The notes under the pieces: model-generated | What the model was told of the DNA's origin: nothing | Database searches by the model: none | What the model saw: the letters and a program-made list of their open reading frames with translations, nothing else | Shown: positions 1 to 9,888 of the stretch, in pieces | Layout of the letters: every line of letters begins with the position of its first letter | Numbering within the stretch: position 1 is the stretch's first letter | Made by a program: the position numbers and the translations under genes | NCBI RefSeq assembly: GCF_000585355.1 | Contig: NZ_KK073873.1 | Span: 460,703-524,702, forward strand | Length of the DNA stretch: 64,000 nucleotides | Direction: 5' to 3' | Source: Xylanibacter oryzae DSM 17970 | GTDB lineage: Bacteria > Bacteroidota > Bacteroidia > Bacteroidales > Bacteroidaceae

Positions 1-44
1 TAAAGTCGTGTACCCGAACCACCAGCTAAAACAATTCCTTTCAT
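1..44 (-). CDS. rfbA: Glucose-1-phosphate thymidylyltransferase, N-terminal fragment
   Basis: Only the first 14 codons are in the window; the gene runs off the left edge. The reverse strand from 44 reads MKGIVLAGGSGTRL, the start of the nucleotide-binding loop of sugar-nucleotide transferases, and this exact opening is typical of RfbA/RmlA, which makes dTDP-glucose for dTDP-rhamnose synthesis. It begins one base after the stop of the sugar transferase at 46, so the two are probably co-transcribed in a surface-polysaccharide locus. Another nucleotidyltransferase of the same fold cannot be excluded from 14 residues. Confidence 0.75.
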   Translation of the reverse strand, partial: MKGIVLAGGSGTRL

Positions 45-45
45 A

Positions 46-1464
46 TTAGTATGCTTTTTTATCGTTATGCGTTATAATATTTCGTATTGTACGATAGATT
101 ATTCTGAAATCAAGCAGAATACTCCAGTTTTCAATGTACCATATGTCATGCTTAACTCTTTCTTCCATTTGCCACAATTCATTAGTTTCACCGCGCCAAC
201 CATTAACTTGAGCCCATCCGGTTATACCTGGTTTAGCGAAATGTCGGACCATATATTTATCAATTAGGTCTGAATATATTTTAGTGTGGTAAAGCATATG
301 AGGGCGAGGACCAACTATACTCATGTCTCCGCGGAGAACATTTAAGAACTGTGGTAGTTCATCAATGTTCGTCTTTCTCATGAATCCTCCAAACTTGAAT
401 TTTCGTGGATCGTATTTTGTCGCTTGCATTTTATCAGCCTCGCTATTGACATGCATGCTTCTGAATTTATATAATTTAAAGTTCTTCCCATTGAGACCTG
501 TTCTGTCTTGCTTAAAAAATATAGGACCAGGACTCTGTACCTTTATTATTATTGCTATTATAGGGAAAAAAGGTATTAAACATAATAAAATAAAAGATGA
601 AAACATTATGTCAAATACACGTTTGATAAATCTATTTGAAAGAGTAAGCAAAGGTTCTTCATAATTTGTAAATAGTGGAATATCACCAAGATGTTCTAAT
701 TTTAGATTTAGATTGAAGTTGCCAACCATTTTAGGTACGTAGAAAAAATGCACTACGTTGTGGTCGCAATAACTCATAATAAATGAAATCTCATCATTTT
801 CTGTGTGACTTAAACTACAGAAAATATCATCTGCTCCATCAATTTTTCCACCTTTATTTATTTTTTCATTTAGTTCTTTTATCGTTCCAAGATGTCTTAG
901 TCCTTCGTGTTTGTCTTTTATTTCATTGTCTGCATAATATCCAAGAACCTTATACCCTGTAGATGCATCATTAATAAGACTTTTGTATAACATCAACAGA
1001 GAAGGATCTTCTCCGATAAGAAGTACATAGTGAGTATTTTTTCCCATAGATCTAAACCGTTTAATAAAGAATCTCTCTATTAATCTAGAAGTAAGAAGCA
1101 GAAAAGGGAAACATAAACTCCATATGATTATAAAACCAAAAAGAGGAGCGCTGAACGTGCTGAATTTGAGTGCCATGTACATCACAAGAATCTGTATAGA
1201 GGCAAGTCTTATGACCCTAATCAGAATTTCGTCATATGTTATACGGCGTTCATGTATAATCGTACTGTATAAAAATTCGCCTATTGCTAATGCAAAATTT
1301 GCTGTTAAGAATAGGATTCGAAGGTGTCCTGTAAAACAATCAGTTAGACAATATAAATAATGTCTAAGTAAAACAAATAAATAAAGGAGTGCGTTTAGTA
1401 ACAAAAAGTCACCGAACACAACGAATATCTTTATTAAGTTATTTGTATTCTTATATTGACGCAT
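46..1464 (-). CDS. Polyprenyl-phosphate glycosyl-1-phosphate transferase (WcaJ-type)
   Basis: Inner-membrane enzyme that starts a surface glycan by moving a sugar-1-phosphate from a nucleotide sugar to undecaprenyl phosphate. The 472 residues fit the long WcaJ/CpsE form: about four N-terminal membrane helices (roughly residues 10-30, 45-65, 85-105, 108-128), a soluble CoA-binding-like middle region, one more hydrophobic helix near 280-303, then the catalytic block with KFRSM, DELPQFLNVLRGDMSIVGPRP and KPGITGWAQVNGWRGE. rfbA follows one base downstream. The 184-bp gap upstream is divergent from the gene at 1649; it has a -7-like CAAAGATA (1542-1549, reverse strand) but no good -33 box. The exact sugar cannot be read from sequence. 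Confidence 0.9.
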   Translation of the reverse strand: MRQYKNTNNLIKIFVVFGDFLLLNALLYLFVLLRHYLYCLTDCFTGHLRILFLTANFALAIGEFLYSTIIHERRITYDEILIRVIRLASIQILVMYMALKFSTFSAPLFGFIIIWSLCFPFLLLTSRLIERFFIKRFRSMGKNTHYVLLIGEDPSLLMLYKSLINDASTGYKVLGYYADNEIKDKHEGLRHLGTIKELNEKINKGGKIDGADDIFCSLSHTENDEISFIMSYCDHNVVHFFYVPKMVGNFNLNLKLEHLGDIPLFTNYEEPLLTLSNRFIKRVFDIMFSSFILLCLIPFFPIIAIIIKVQSPGPIFFKQDRTGLNGKNFKLYKFRSMHVNSEADKMQATKYDPRKFKFGGFMRKTNIDELPQFLNVLRGDMSIVGPRPHMLYHTKIYSDLIDKYMVRHFAKPGITGWAQVNGWRGETNELWQMEERVKHDIWYIENWSILLDFRIIYRTIRNIITHNDKKAY

Positions 1465-1648
1465 CTCTATTTTCTTTTGGTCGAATGTCGTATCCTAAAT
1501 TCTCCCTCGCGTGCTTGACTATTAAAGTCTGAAAAGCTGTGCAAAGATACATATTTTTTTATATACTTAAATATTTTATCAGTAAAATAATGACTTTCGG
1601 GATAAAATAACTAACTTTGCAAAGAATTTGTACTAAATTGAATAAAAA

Positions 1649-2284
1649 ATGGGATTAATATCAAAAATTATAGGCTCAAAGAAGAGTGATGGAGAAAAGA
1701 AAACCGGTGGTATGGAAGATTATATGACCCTAATAAGGGTTTATTTTCAAGCTGCTATTGCTGCTGATTTGGGTATAACAAACCTTGCGATGCTTCCTGA
1801 TTTGCGTATCTTCAAAACCACATTGCATGTTCAGACTATCAATAATAAATTGGGAATAGGTGAAAAAAGTCGTTGTAAAAAAATGCTGAAAGAATTATAC
1901 AAGACTGATGATATATTTTTCAAGGAGATTGATCAAAGCATTAGACGTAACTGTCATAAAGTACAGGATGTACAGACTTATCTTATCCAGTTTCAGGGAT
2001 TAACCCAAGATCTTATGATGCTTTTGGGTAATATGATGAAGTTGAAACTTCGTATGCCTTCTTTCTTTAAAAAGGCAATTTATCAGATGACCGAAAAAAC
2101 AGTAAATGACATCTTTAATAAGAATGATTTTAGTGATGCCGGTGTAATAAAAACAGTTTTGGCCATAAGAGAATATGAACGCCGTTTAGGTTTTTCACAG
2201 AAGTGGATTACTGATTTTGCTTTCCAAGTTATAATGCTTGCAAAGAAAGAACCACGTCAAAAAGACGAAGATACAAAGAAATAA
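1649..2284 (+). CDS. Conserved hypothetical protein upstream of the zapA locus
   Basis: I do not recognise a named family. The 211-residue product is predicted soluble, largely helical and Lys-rich, with no signal peptide or membrane segment, and it ends in a charged tail. A -7 box TAACTTTG lies at 1612-1619, 30 nt before the ATG, without a clear -33 TTG. The next gene, a small coiled-coil protein, starts 91 bp downstream on the same strand, so a link with division or envelope functions is possible from position only. Confidence 0.75.
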   Translation: MGLISKIIGSKKSDGEKKTGGMEDYMTLIRVYFQAAIAADLGITNLAMLPDLRIFKTTLHVQTINNKLGIGEKSRCKKMLKELYKTDDIFFKEIDQSIRRNCHKVQDVQTYLIQFQGLTQDLMMLLGNMMKLKLRMPSFFKKAIYQMTEKTVNDIFNKNDFSDAGVIKTVLAIREYERRLGFSQKWITDFAFQVIMLAKKEPRQKDEDTKK

Positions 2285-2375
2285 GAGACTGAAAACTTAA
2301 AAAAACAAAATAATATATATATATTATAGGTAATATAAGAAATAAATATTAATTTTGTGAATCAAATAGTATACC

Positions 2376-2669
2376 ATGACTGTAGAAGAGAAAACTTTAG
2401 CCTTATTTGAAACTCGCGTTAGAGAGCTTATCATGGCTTATGATAGTCAGAAAAGCGAACAGCATGTTCTTGAAAAGAAAATTATAGAATTAGAATCTCA
2501 GATAAAACAGTTAAGTAAGGAGTTGACTCAGGCACAGAATGATTACCAGTCGTTAAAAATGGCACGAATGATAGAAGTGTCTGATGGTGATTTAGATAGT
2601 ACACGTAAGAAGATAAACGGTTTGATAAAAACTGTCGACAAATGCATCACAATGCTAAACGACGATTGA
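2376..2669 (+). CDS. Small coiled-coil protein (ZapB-like position)
   Basis: A 97-residue protein dominated by a heptad-like coiled coil from about residue 5 to 65 (many E/K/Q with regular L/I, for example LEKKIIELESQIKQLSKEL). It lies 13 bp upstream of zapA. In Bacteroidota a short coiled-coil protein commonly precedes zapA, and by size and position this resembles a ZapB-like Z-ring associated protein. This is inference from coiled coil and neighbourhood, since sequence identity to ZapB cannot be judged by eye. A TAATTTTG -7-like box at 2351-2358 is close to the start. Confidence 0.75.
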   Translation: MTVEEKTLALFETRVRELIMAYDSQKSEQHVLEKKIIELESQIKQLSKELTQAQNDYQSLKMARMIEVSDGDLDSTRKKINGLIKTVDKCITMLNDD

Positions 2670-2682
2670 ATAACTAGGGGCG

Positions 2683-2994
2683 ATGGCAGACGAAAACAAA
2701 GAAAAACTTCATATTAGGTTACATGTTTATGATACCGATATTCCTGTGAACATAGTTCGTGAGGATGAATCTCTGTATCGTGCTGCTGCCAAGCTGATTT
2801 CAGATAGAATAAATGCATATGCCCAGATATACAATGGGCGTAAGAGTGAAAAAGAGCTCCATTATATGGCGCTTATAGATATAGCATTGATGTATGAGCG
2901 TGATCATTTTCGTAATGATACTGTGCCTTTCGTCAATACTCTCAGCAAACTTACAACTGAGATAGAAGAAGCTATGAAGAACAAAAATTCTTAA
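2683..2994 (+). CDS. zapA: Cell division protein ZapA
   Basis: A 103-residue cytosolic protein with the ZapA layout: an N-terminal globular part containing the stretch around RLHVYDTDIPVNIVREDE and the YRAAAKLISDRINAY helix, then a C-terminal helix that in the family forms a tetrameric coiled coil. ZapA binds FtsZ and stabilises the Z-ring. The length matches the family (about 100). It follows the coiled-coil gene by 13 bp and precedes rny by 86 bp on the same strand. The 86-bp gap is AT-rich and I see no clear RNA gene in it. Confidence 0.88.
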   Translation: MADENKEKLHIRLHVYDTDIPVNIVREDESLYRAAAKLISDRINAYAQIYNGRKSEKELHYMALIDIALMYERDHFRNDTVPFVNTLSKLTTEIEEAMKNKNS

Positions 2995-3080
2995 GGTTAT
3001 CAGTAATGTCCCCTTTGCTTTTGAGTAAATTAATAATGAAACTGAGTAAAAGGAATATTAATAAAATAAATTTTTAATAA

Positions 3081-4619
3081 ATGATAATAGCAATAATTAT
3101 AGCGTCTGTTGTGGCGCTCGCTTTGGGTGTACTTGTTGGCTATCTTCTATTTATGAAGGTCGTAAACGGAAAGTACAACGAAATGGTTACTACCGCAGCT
3201 AAAGAGGCTGACGTAATCAAAGAGAAAAAACTTTTGGAGGTTAAGGAAAAATTCCTTAATAAAAAATCTGAATTGGAAAAAGAAGTGCAGGCTAGGAACC
3301 AGCATATTCAGCAAGGCGAAAATCGTTTAAAACAACGCGAGATGTCGCTTAATCAGCGTCAGGAAGATATCGGTCGCCGTAAGCAGGAAGTTGATCAATT
3401 GCAGCAACGAATTGATAATGAGAAAAAGTTGCTTGCATTAAAGCAGGATGAACTTGAGAAGATGCAGATACAGGAACGTGCTAAGTTAGAAGAACTTTCA
3501 GGTTTAAGCGCTGATGAAGCAAAACAACGTCTCGTAGAGAGTTTGAAAGATGAAGCAAAGACTGATGCTGCAAGCTACATTAATGAAATAATGGATGAGG
3601 CTAAGTTGAATGCTAATGCTCAGTCTAAAAAAATTGTTATCCAAACAATACAGCGTGTGGCCACTGAAACGGCAATAGAAAATTCAGTTAGTGTATTCCA
3701 TATTGATAATGATGAAGTTAAAGGTCGTATTATAGGACGTGAAGGTCGAAATATTCGTGCTCTTGAAGCTGCAACAGGTGTTGAAATCGTTGTAGATGAT
3801 ACTCCAGAGGCTATCGTTATTTCAGCTTTTGATCCAATTCGTCGTGAAGTATGTCGTTTGGCTTTACATCAGTTGGTAGCTGATGGCCGAATTCATCCAG
3901 CGCGTATTGAAGAAGTTGTCGCTAAGGTTAAAAAACAGTTGGAAAATGAGGTTATTGAGACAGGAAAGCGTACAGCTATTGATCTTGGTATACATGGACT
4001 ACATCCAGAACTCATACGTATTATTGGTAAAATGAAATACCGTAGCAGTTACGGTCAGAATTTATTGCAGCATGCTCGTGAGACAGCTAACCTTTGTGCT
4101 GTAATGGCATCTGAGTTAGGATTGAATCCTAAAAAGGCAAAACGTGCAGGACTTTTACATGATATTGGTAAAGTGCCAGACGAGGAGAGTGAATTGCCAC
4201 ATGCATTGTATGGTGCAAAAATAGCTGAAAAGTATAAGGAGAAACCTGATATCGTTAATGCAATAGGTTCTCACCATGACGAAATGGAGATGAATACACT
4301 TCTAGCACCTATCGTGCAGGTTTGTGATGCTATCTCAGGAGCCCGTCCTGGAGCTCGCCGTGAAATTGTTGAAGCATATATTAAGAGACTTAATGATCTT
4401 GAATCAATAGCAATGAGTTATCCAGGTGTAACAAAGACATATGCTATTCAGGCAGGTCGTGAACTTCGAGTTATAGTTGGAGCAGATAAAATGGATGATG
4501 TAGAGACAGAGGCTTTGTCGGCAGATATTGCCAATAAGATACAAACAGAAATGACTTATCCAGGTCAGGTTAAGATCACTGTTATTCGTGAAACGCGTTC
4601 TGTTTCTTACGCAAAGTAA
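3081..4619 (+). CDS. rny: Ribonuclease Y
   Basis: Membrane-anchored endoribonuclease that initiates mRNA turnover. All family parts are visible in order: an N-terminal membrane helix (residues about 2-25), a long Gln/Glu/Lys coiled coil (about 30-150), a KH RNA-binding domain with [11 protein letters not shown] near 218-228, and an HD metal-hydrolase domain with [12 protein letters not shown] and SHHDEME. The 512-residue length is normal. It ends 22 bp before a strong intrinsic terminator (4642-4674), closing the zap-rny cluster. Confidence 0.95.
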   Translation: MIIAIIIASVVALALGVLVGYLLFMKVVNGKYNEMVTTAAKEADVIKEKKLLEVKEKFLNKKSELEKEVQARNQHIQQGENRLKQREMSLNQRQEDIGRRKQEVDQLQQRIDNEKKLLALKQDELEKMQIQERAKLEELSGLSADEAKQRLVESLKDEAKTDAASYINEIMDEAKLNANAQSKKIVIQTIQRVATETAIENSVSVFHIDNDEVKGRIIGREGRNIRALEAATGVEIVVDDTPEAIVISAFDPIRREVCRLALHQLVADGRIHPARIEEVVAKVKKQLENEVIETGKRTAIDLGIHGLHPELIRIIGKMKYRSSYGQNLLQHARETANLCAVMASELGLNPKKAKRAGLLHDIGKVPDEESELPHALYGAKIAEKYKEKPDIVNAIGSHHDEMEMNTLLAPIVQVCDAISGARPGARREIVEAYIKRLNDLESIAMSYPGVTKTYAIQAGRELRVIVGADKMDDVETEALSADIANKIQTEMTYPGQVKITVIRETRSVSYAK

Positions 4620-4641
4620 ATATTTCGCACTCATAATATAA

Positions 4642-4674
4642 TCCCTCGTTTATTATTAAACGAGGGATTTTTTA
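4642..4674 (+). terminator. Intrinsic terminator after rny
   Basis: Perfect 11-bp stem (4642-4652 with 4657-4667), TTAT loop, then a run of T. It sits just after the rny stop on the same strand. Confidence 0.9.
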
Positions 4675-4696
4675 TATAAATCATAATTTTTAGGTA

Positions 4697-4728
4697 TTGC
4701 ATATGATATGATTTTGTAATTAACTTTG
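4697..4728 (+). promoter_or_regulatory. Promoter of the porin-like gene, with overlapping operator-like motif
   Basis: TTG at 4697-4699, 21-nt spacer, TAACTTTG at 4721-4728, matching the Bacteroidota primary sigma consensus. The motif TTTTTAGGTATTG (4687-4699) overlaps the -33 box and recurs at two other promoters in the window (see findings). Confidence 0.75.
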
Positions 4729-4752
4729 CAGCCGTAAAGAATTGAATAATTT

Positions 4753-5772
4753 ATGAGCAAAGTTAAATTGATGTTTATTGGACTTACATCATCTTGTTAT
4801 AGTATAGTACTAAGGGCGCAAGATGATTCTGCAAAAGTGTCTTCATTTAAAGGTTCTGTTAGTATGGAAATTAATTATGGTCCTAAATGTTTGGATAATA
4901 AACATGCAACATGTGATTTTCCTCATTTCATAGTTAACGGTAATGCAGATTTATATAATGGCTGGTCTATAACAGCCGAATTTGAATATCAACGTTCTTA
5001 TTCTTCTGATGGCTGGAAAAATAATTTCCAGCATAATTTTTGTACAAATATATTATATATACGTAAGCATTTTACAGATGCGTTACAACTTAAAGCCGGT
5101 ATAATAGATGTACCAGTGGGGTTAACTAATAATGGTGGGCCGGCTCTTACTATTTATGACCCTGATTGTGAATCAGATCTTACTCCACTCACATGGCATG
5201 AAGCAGGGATAGGCGTTTTTGGAATAATAGGTAATTTTGATTATGCCATATCTGCGACGTCATATTTGAGTTATCCATTAAATACGGCAGAGATGTTAGG
5301 TATGGCAGCTAGAGTGGATTATCATATCATACAACCATTACGAGTTGGAGTTAGTGGTTATATAGGAAAATCTTGCCATGGTATGATAAATCGTTGTGCT
5401 CCTAATTTATTTGAAAGTTCTCATGTACATTATATTTCTTTAGATATGGATTATGTTAACAGTGGATTTGTTGTAGATGGTTCTGCAATTTATTGTAGCA
5501 ATGGTACTTCAAAGTCTGTTGGATTAGAGCTTGGTTATGATATCATGACATTAAGTAATTTATTGAAAAACAAAGTTCAATTTGTTCCTTTCATAAGATA
5601 CGATGGTGTTGCTGGAAAAAAAATAGATACAAAGAATAAATATACTTTAGGAATTAATTTTAGTCCTGTTAGAAATATGATGTTAAAAGCAGAATATGCT
5701 ATTCGCAATTATGTGTCGGCTGTAACAGAAAAAATTCTAAATTTTAGTATTGGCTATACAGTCAATCTTTAA
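4753..5772 (+). CDS. Outer-membrane porin-like beta-barrel protein (short paralogue)
   Basis: Exported 339-residue protein with a signal peptide ending near residue 22 (before QDD) and alternating aromatic/polar strands ending in a barrel-like tail. It is a shorter paralogue of the porin at 11229-12542: both share a block with GxIxVPxGLTN, TWHxxGIxxxG and LRVGxSxYxGxS-type motifs. The family is the phosphate-selective porin O/P-like group of Bacteroidota; the substrate is unknown. It stands alone, converges with the cytochrome assembly gene (10 bp between stops) and has its own promoter carrying the same -33-overlapping motif as the other porin operon, so co-regulation is likely. Confidence 0.8.
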   Translation: MSKVKLMFIGLTSSCYSIVLRAQDDSAKVSSFKGSVSMEINYGPKCLDNKHATCDFPHFIVNGNADLYNGWSITAEFEYQRSYSSDGWKNNFQHNFCTNILYIRKHFTDALQLKAGIIDVPVGLTNNGGPALTIYDPDCESDLTPLTWHEAGIGVFGIIGNFDYAISATSYLSYPLNTAEMLGMAARVDYHIIQPLRVGVSGYIGKSCHGMINRCAPNLFESSHVHYISLDMDYVNSGFVVDGSAIYCSNGTSKSVGLELGYDIMTLSNLLKNKVQFVPFIRYDGVAGKKIDTKNKYTLGINFSPVRNMMLKAEYAIRNYVSAVTEKILNFSIGYTVNL

Positions 5773-5781
5773 TATTAGGCG

Positions 5782-8037
5782 TTATGCATAAGAGTGCATA
5801 CCGCCTAATAAATAGTTTACTCCGAAATATGTCATCAGTATCATCAGAAATGCTATAGTTATATAAGCATGATAGTATAATGGTTTACGTAGTTTTGGTA
5901 ATGATGATGTGTGCAATACTACAGCGTAGAACATGAATGTTATTAATGCCCAAACCTCTTTTGGATCCCAACTCCAGTATTGTCCCCATGACACATTTGC
6001 CCAAATAGCTCCTATGAAAATTCCCATACCTAATGTTGCAACGGCCGGGTAAAGGAATAACCGTGATAGTAAACATAGTGATGACAACTGACTTTCTATA
6101 TCTGAATATTTTGAATTTGATATTCTGTTAATACTAAAAAGTATTATTGCCATGAGTCCACATATGAAGGTAAGAGACAGTAACGCGAAAGACATCATTA
6201 TTATAGACACATGGATACTCAATAGAGGGGATGATAGTACAGGCATAATAGGTGTAATTTGTGGATCCATTTGCCCTATATGCGATACTAGAAGAAAAAA
6301 GCCTGACATAAGAAAGCCAAATGTGATTAGAATATGGAATCTTTTATATGCAATCAAAGAAAAAAGCATTACGAACCATGCCATTATTAACATTGTCTCG
6401 TATCCATTAGCCATAGGTATATTACCACTTATTATCCATCTTAAAATTTCGCAATATGTTAAGCATAAAAAAGAAAAAATGAGTATACCTAATGATATTA
6501 ACGATATGATATTATCTGCATGCAGTCTGATTTGCTTTTTTCGCGTAAGTTGGTATATGGAGTAAAATAATGAAAGAAATCCAACTGTGAGATTAACTAT
6601 AAATAAAATAGTAGCGAAAGGAATTCTGTTATAAGTTAGTTCCGCCATAATTTGTGTTATAGAAGGCAGTGAGTTTCCTCCATTTCTTTCCTGATAAATT
6701 TTGATTTTTGAAATATAGTCGTTGAATTGCTTATAGTTACTTGTACGAGCGCTTTGATTTAATAGTGTGAAAATATTCTTAATGAACATAGATTGTTTTC
6801 CATTCATACTTTTGGGCATAATATCTTTTGGTCCAAGCCATATTATGTTATTGTTATTCATATATGGAAATATCTTAAGAGGCTCTCCTTGTCTTAAAGA
6901 CATTATTAATTGTACTTTATCGTCTATGCTTATTACAGCCTTATGCATTTTATCTTGATTTCCTTGATAATACTCCTGGACGAGTGGCCCAAGTATGTAT
7001 CCGCCCCTTTCTTTATTGAATAGTTGATTTAGTGATATATATTGCGAAAAACCAAAACGTTCGCGTAAATCAATATCTTTAATATTTATTATTGGTTCAT
7101 TATTCCAATCGTTACTCCAAAAAATGAATCCAGTTAAAACCTGTTCAGCAATAAACCCTTTATAGCTACAACTGCCGTAAATCTTTTTTGTGAAATCTAT
7201 TGCGAATGTCTGTATTGGACATATACGATTATTGTAATTAATATCCAGCTTACCGAATTTCACAGCAGATACATCAGGTAGTGAATTCGCATTTATTCCA
7301 TTTGGAGTAAATACAAATAATAATATGATACTGAGCAGTCCCTTTTTTAACAAGGGAGATTTAAATAGTTTTCTGTATGTACCTTTTGGATTGACAAGCA
7401 TCCATATAAGTGAAATGAAAAGCAAAGCGTATCCTGTATATGAAATGGCAATACCGTATGGGTCTGAATTAATAGTAAGATAAGTACCATGCAGGTCGTC
7501 GTCATACGAATTCTGATACAATCTATATGATTGATATGAAAAAACATTATTCATAGATATTTTTCCTTTCACTCTGTTTTTCCCATCTATTACCGTAACA
7601 TTTGATATATAATCTTTAGCAGCAGTAGTTCCGTTGTAATAAAGAACATCAAATTTATCTAGTTTTATTCCAAAAGGCAGGTTCTGGATTTTCATATCAT
7701 TTTTTTCGTCTGTAGCCATATACTGACTGGTCATCTCTCCTTTTCGTAAATGGATAATACCCTTTATCGAAAATATATGAGTAGTCAATGCGCCTATAAG
7801 TATAATCACAAAAGATGCATGAAGAAGAATGGTACCAAATTTTCTTATACGTGAAATGATTAAAAAAAATACAGCTGCAGCTGTAAGTATTCCCCATAAT
7901 GCGCAGAACCACCAAGAACCATATATTTCAGTAGAAGCAAACATTGTACCCTTACTATGTTCGATAAAAGTTGCGATACCCATTATTATAATAATAGCGG
8001 CATAAAGTATTATGATAAATTTCTTTATTAGTTTCAT
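5782..8037 (-). CDS. ccsA: Fused ResB/CcsA-type cytochrome c biogenesis protein
   Basis: System II cytochrome c maturation factor that delivers heme across the inner membrane to apocytochromes. Residues 1-220 are ResB-like (helices near 7-24, 40-60, 70-88 and 195-213 around a periplasmic part); a further periplasmic stretch follows; the C-terminal third from about 470 is CcsA/ResC-like, with many membrane helices and the heme-handling tryptophan motif WGQYWSWDPKEVWAL at about 684-698. The 751-residue fused form is common in Bacteroidota. It lies 76 bp downstream of the di-heme oxidoreductase gene with a terminator-like hairpin between, so it may be partly uncoupled. A dedicated heme-insertion protein next to a CxxCH protein is functionally coherent. 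Confidence 0.9.
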   Translation of the reverse strand: MKLIKKFIIILYAAIIIIMGIATFIEHSKGTMFASTEIYGSWWFCALWGILTAAAVFFLIISRIRKFGTILLHASFVIILIGALTTHIFSIKGIIHLRKGEMTSQYMATDEKNDMKIQNLPFGIKLDKFDVLYYNGTTAAKDYISNVTVIDGKNRVKGKISMNNVFSYQSYRLYQNSYDDDLHGTYLTINSDPYGIAISYTGYALLFISLIWMLVNPKGTYRKLFKSPLLKKGLLSIILLFVFTPNGINANSLPDVSAVKFGKLDINYNNRICPIQTFAIDFTKKIYGSCSYKGFIAEQVLTGFIFWSNDWNNEPIINIKDIDLRERFGFSQYISLNQLFNKERGGYILGPLVQEYYQGNQDKMHKAVISIDDKVQLIMSLRQGEPLKIFPYMNNNNIIWLGPKDIMPKSMNGKQSMFIKNIFTLLNQSARTSNYKQFNDYISKIKIYQERNGGNSLPSITQIMAELTYNRIPFATILFIVNLTVGFLSLFYSIYQLTRKKQIRLHADNIISLISLGILIFSFLCLTYCEILRWIISGNIPMANGYETMLIMAWFVMLFSLIAYKRFHILITFGFLMSGFFLLVSHIGQMDPQITPIMPVLSSPLLSIHVSIIMMSFALLSLTFICGLMAIILFSINRISNSKYSDIESQLSSLCLLSRLFLYPAVATLGMGIFIGAIWANVSWGQYWSWDPKEVWALITFMFYAVVLHTSSLPKLRKPLYYHAYITIAFLMILMTYFGVNYLLGGMHSYA

Positions 8038-8051
8038 ATATTAATTTATTA

Positions 8052-8090
8052 ATAATAAAGCGAAAGTCCGTAATCAAAACGAACTTTCGC
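8052..8090 (-). terminator. Terminator-like hairpin between di-heme oxidoreductase and ccsA
   Basis: On the reverse strand GCGAAAGT (8090-8083) pairs with ACTTTCGC (8067-8060), followed by TTTATTAT. It probably reduces read-through from the porin-imelysin-oxidoreductase operon into ccsA. Confidence 0.65.
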
Positions 8091-8113
8091 AAAGAATATT
8101 ATATATTGATCAC

Positions 8114-9823
8114 TTATATTGCATTAATGAATGCGACTACTGCATCCCTGTCAGATTTGGGGAGATTATAAAATTTCTGTGCTGCACTGTAGGCATCGCT
8201 ATTCTTACTGTATCCATGCCACATTATAGCTTCTATTACATTTCTTGCGCGACAATCGTGAAGTCTATCCTGTGCTCCTGTTTCCTGTTCAGAAAGTCCA
8301 CGCCCCCAAAGTGGGGTTGTGCGGCACCAGCCTCCGCGGATATCATTTTCCATATGCAACCTGTGTTGTACCATATCTGTGTATGGCCAAATCTTTTGAT
8401 TTGCATACCTAGGTAGAGCTCCTTGACTACGTACAATGTAATCTTGCCAGTAATCATCATTTCCTGTTTTCCATGATGGACGATGGCATGCTGTACATCT
8501 CATCTGATAGAATAAAGTTTTTCCTCGTTTAACAGTTCCAGTGTTCAGGTTGCGTGCCTTTGGCACAGCCAGTCCTCTGTGCCATACCATGAAGTCATAA
8601 TAATTCCGGTCGCTAATCTCGTCACCTTTAGGGTCGTTATTTACAAAATACTTTTCATAAGTAGGTGTGTCGTTTTTTGAATTAAGCCCGAGAAGCAGGT
8701 TTACAAGATAACTTACGCTGTCTTTGCTGCCGTTTGCATAATAAGGGTGTAACAATGAATTTTTGTCAGCTCCATTTTCTTGTATGTACTTTATTACATC
8801 AGAGTTTTCAGACATCGCTTTAGCCCATGCCTTAGTAGTGTAAAGATAATGTCGGTCGCTCCTTGTTACATTTGTAATATTCCACATCGCATTTGCTCCT
8901 GGACCATCTTGTAGTGAACCACGAGTAAGGGCATATGTGAATTTTTTTATGCGTTTGTTTCCATCAGCTAATGTATACCAGGCGCTTCCTGCCAACGAAT
9001 TAGATGATGCATCCCACATCATTGGATTGAGTTTAACATAAGGAGATTCTTTCACATATTGATTTATAAGCGAGTCGTCAGGAATAGCATCTAGTAGAGC
9101 TGAACCATAGATTCCTATAGTTGACTCAAGTCTAACTTCATAGTTATCTGGTTTTGGGTCAGTGTTAAATGCTGACTGAGGAATTTTTACATCAGGGTAA
9201 ATCAAGTCATAAGTTTCTCCATCCGAAAATTTATTACCATGTTGGTCTGTTGCTTTTTTCCATGTTATGCTTATCTGATTTTCATCTACGGGAGGCAGGA
9301 ACGGATCCATGGCCTTCGTTTGTGGCATACCTGTTACTTCAGATATATAACTGTCTGCTGCATATGTCTTACCGTCAGCAGTTGTTCCAGCTGTCGGGTG
9401 ATATATTACTAGCAGATACCCATTACCTTGGTCGTTAGCACGATATTTTGTCATACGTTTGCCATGTCCATAAGACGGATGACAGTACATGCATCCTGTG
9501 CGAACCCATGCAGGGCCCAATCCTCTACGTGGCATCGTGTTGAGAGTAAAATCATTCTCAAAGAACGTCTCACCCTTTTTAAAAGATTGATACATGCCAT
9601 TTTTTTCCACATAAGGTGATGGGTTCGAATAGCATCCTTGCTCATTACTTGTTGTTCCAAGTTCACCTCCAGGGTTCCATTCTGCAGCTGTAAAGATATC
9701 ATTTGCTGAATCGATACCTGCATTAGGATTTACGATGTCACTTGTATCACCGTCCGAACAACCAAGAGTACTTAACGCAGTTATTCCAATAAAGAAATAC
9801 TTGCAGTTTTTTAATTTAATCAT
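8114..9823 (-). CDS. Di-heme thiol oxidoreductase-like lipoprotein (DUF1111/DHOR)
   Basis: Exported di-heme c-type protein of the DUF1111 family, distantly related to MauG/cytochrome c peroxidases. The N-terminus is a lipoprotein signal (STLGC, Cys about 21). Two heme-attachment sites are visible: CMYCH at about 111-115 and CTACH at about 443-447; the DUF1111-like block RTTPLWGRGL follows the second. Length 569. It is 65 bp downstream of the imelysin lipoprotein gene on the same strand. Imelysin plus DUF1111 pairs are a recurring bacterial gene pair connected with iron acquisition; the precise redox substrate is unknown. Confidence 0.88.
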   Translation of the reverse strand: MIKLKNCKYFFIGITALSTLGCSDGDTSDIVNPNAGIDSANDIFTAAEWNPGGELGTTSNEQGCYSNPSPYVEKNGMYQSFKKGETFFENDFTLNTMPRRGLGPAWVRTGCMYCHPSYGHGKRMTKYRANDQGNGYLLVIYHPTAGTTADGKTYAADSYISEVTGMPQTKAMDPFLPPVDENQISITWKKATDQHGNKFSDGETYDLIYPDVKIPQSAFNTDPKPDNYEVRLESTIGIYGSALLDAIPDDSLINQYVKESPYVKLNPMMWDASSNSLAGSAWYTLADGNKRIKKFTYALTRGSLQDGPGANAMWNITNVTRSDRHYLYTTKAWAKAMSENSDVIKYIQENGADKNSLLHPYYANGSKDSVSYLVNLLLGLNSKNDTPTYEKYFVNNDPKGDEISDRNYYDFMVWHRGLAVPKARNLNTGTVKRGKTLFYQMRCTACHRPSWKTGNDDYWQDYIVRSQGALPRYANQKIWPYTDMVQHRLHMENDIRGGWCRTTPLWGRGLSEQETGAQDRLHDCRARNVIEAIMWHGYSKNSDAYSAAQKFYNLPKSDRDAVVAFINAI

Positions 9824-9888
9824 AAAAGTTGCATTATTTCAGAGTTATAGTAGAAGACAATATTATTAGTATTCTCCTCTTTCTTTTA

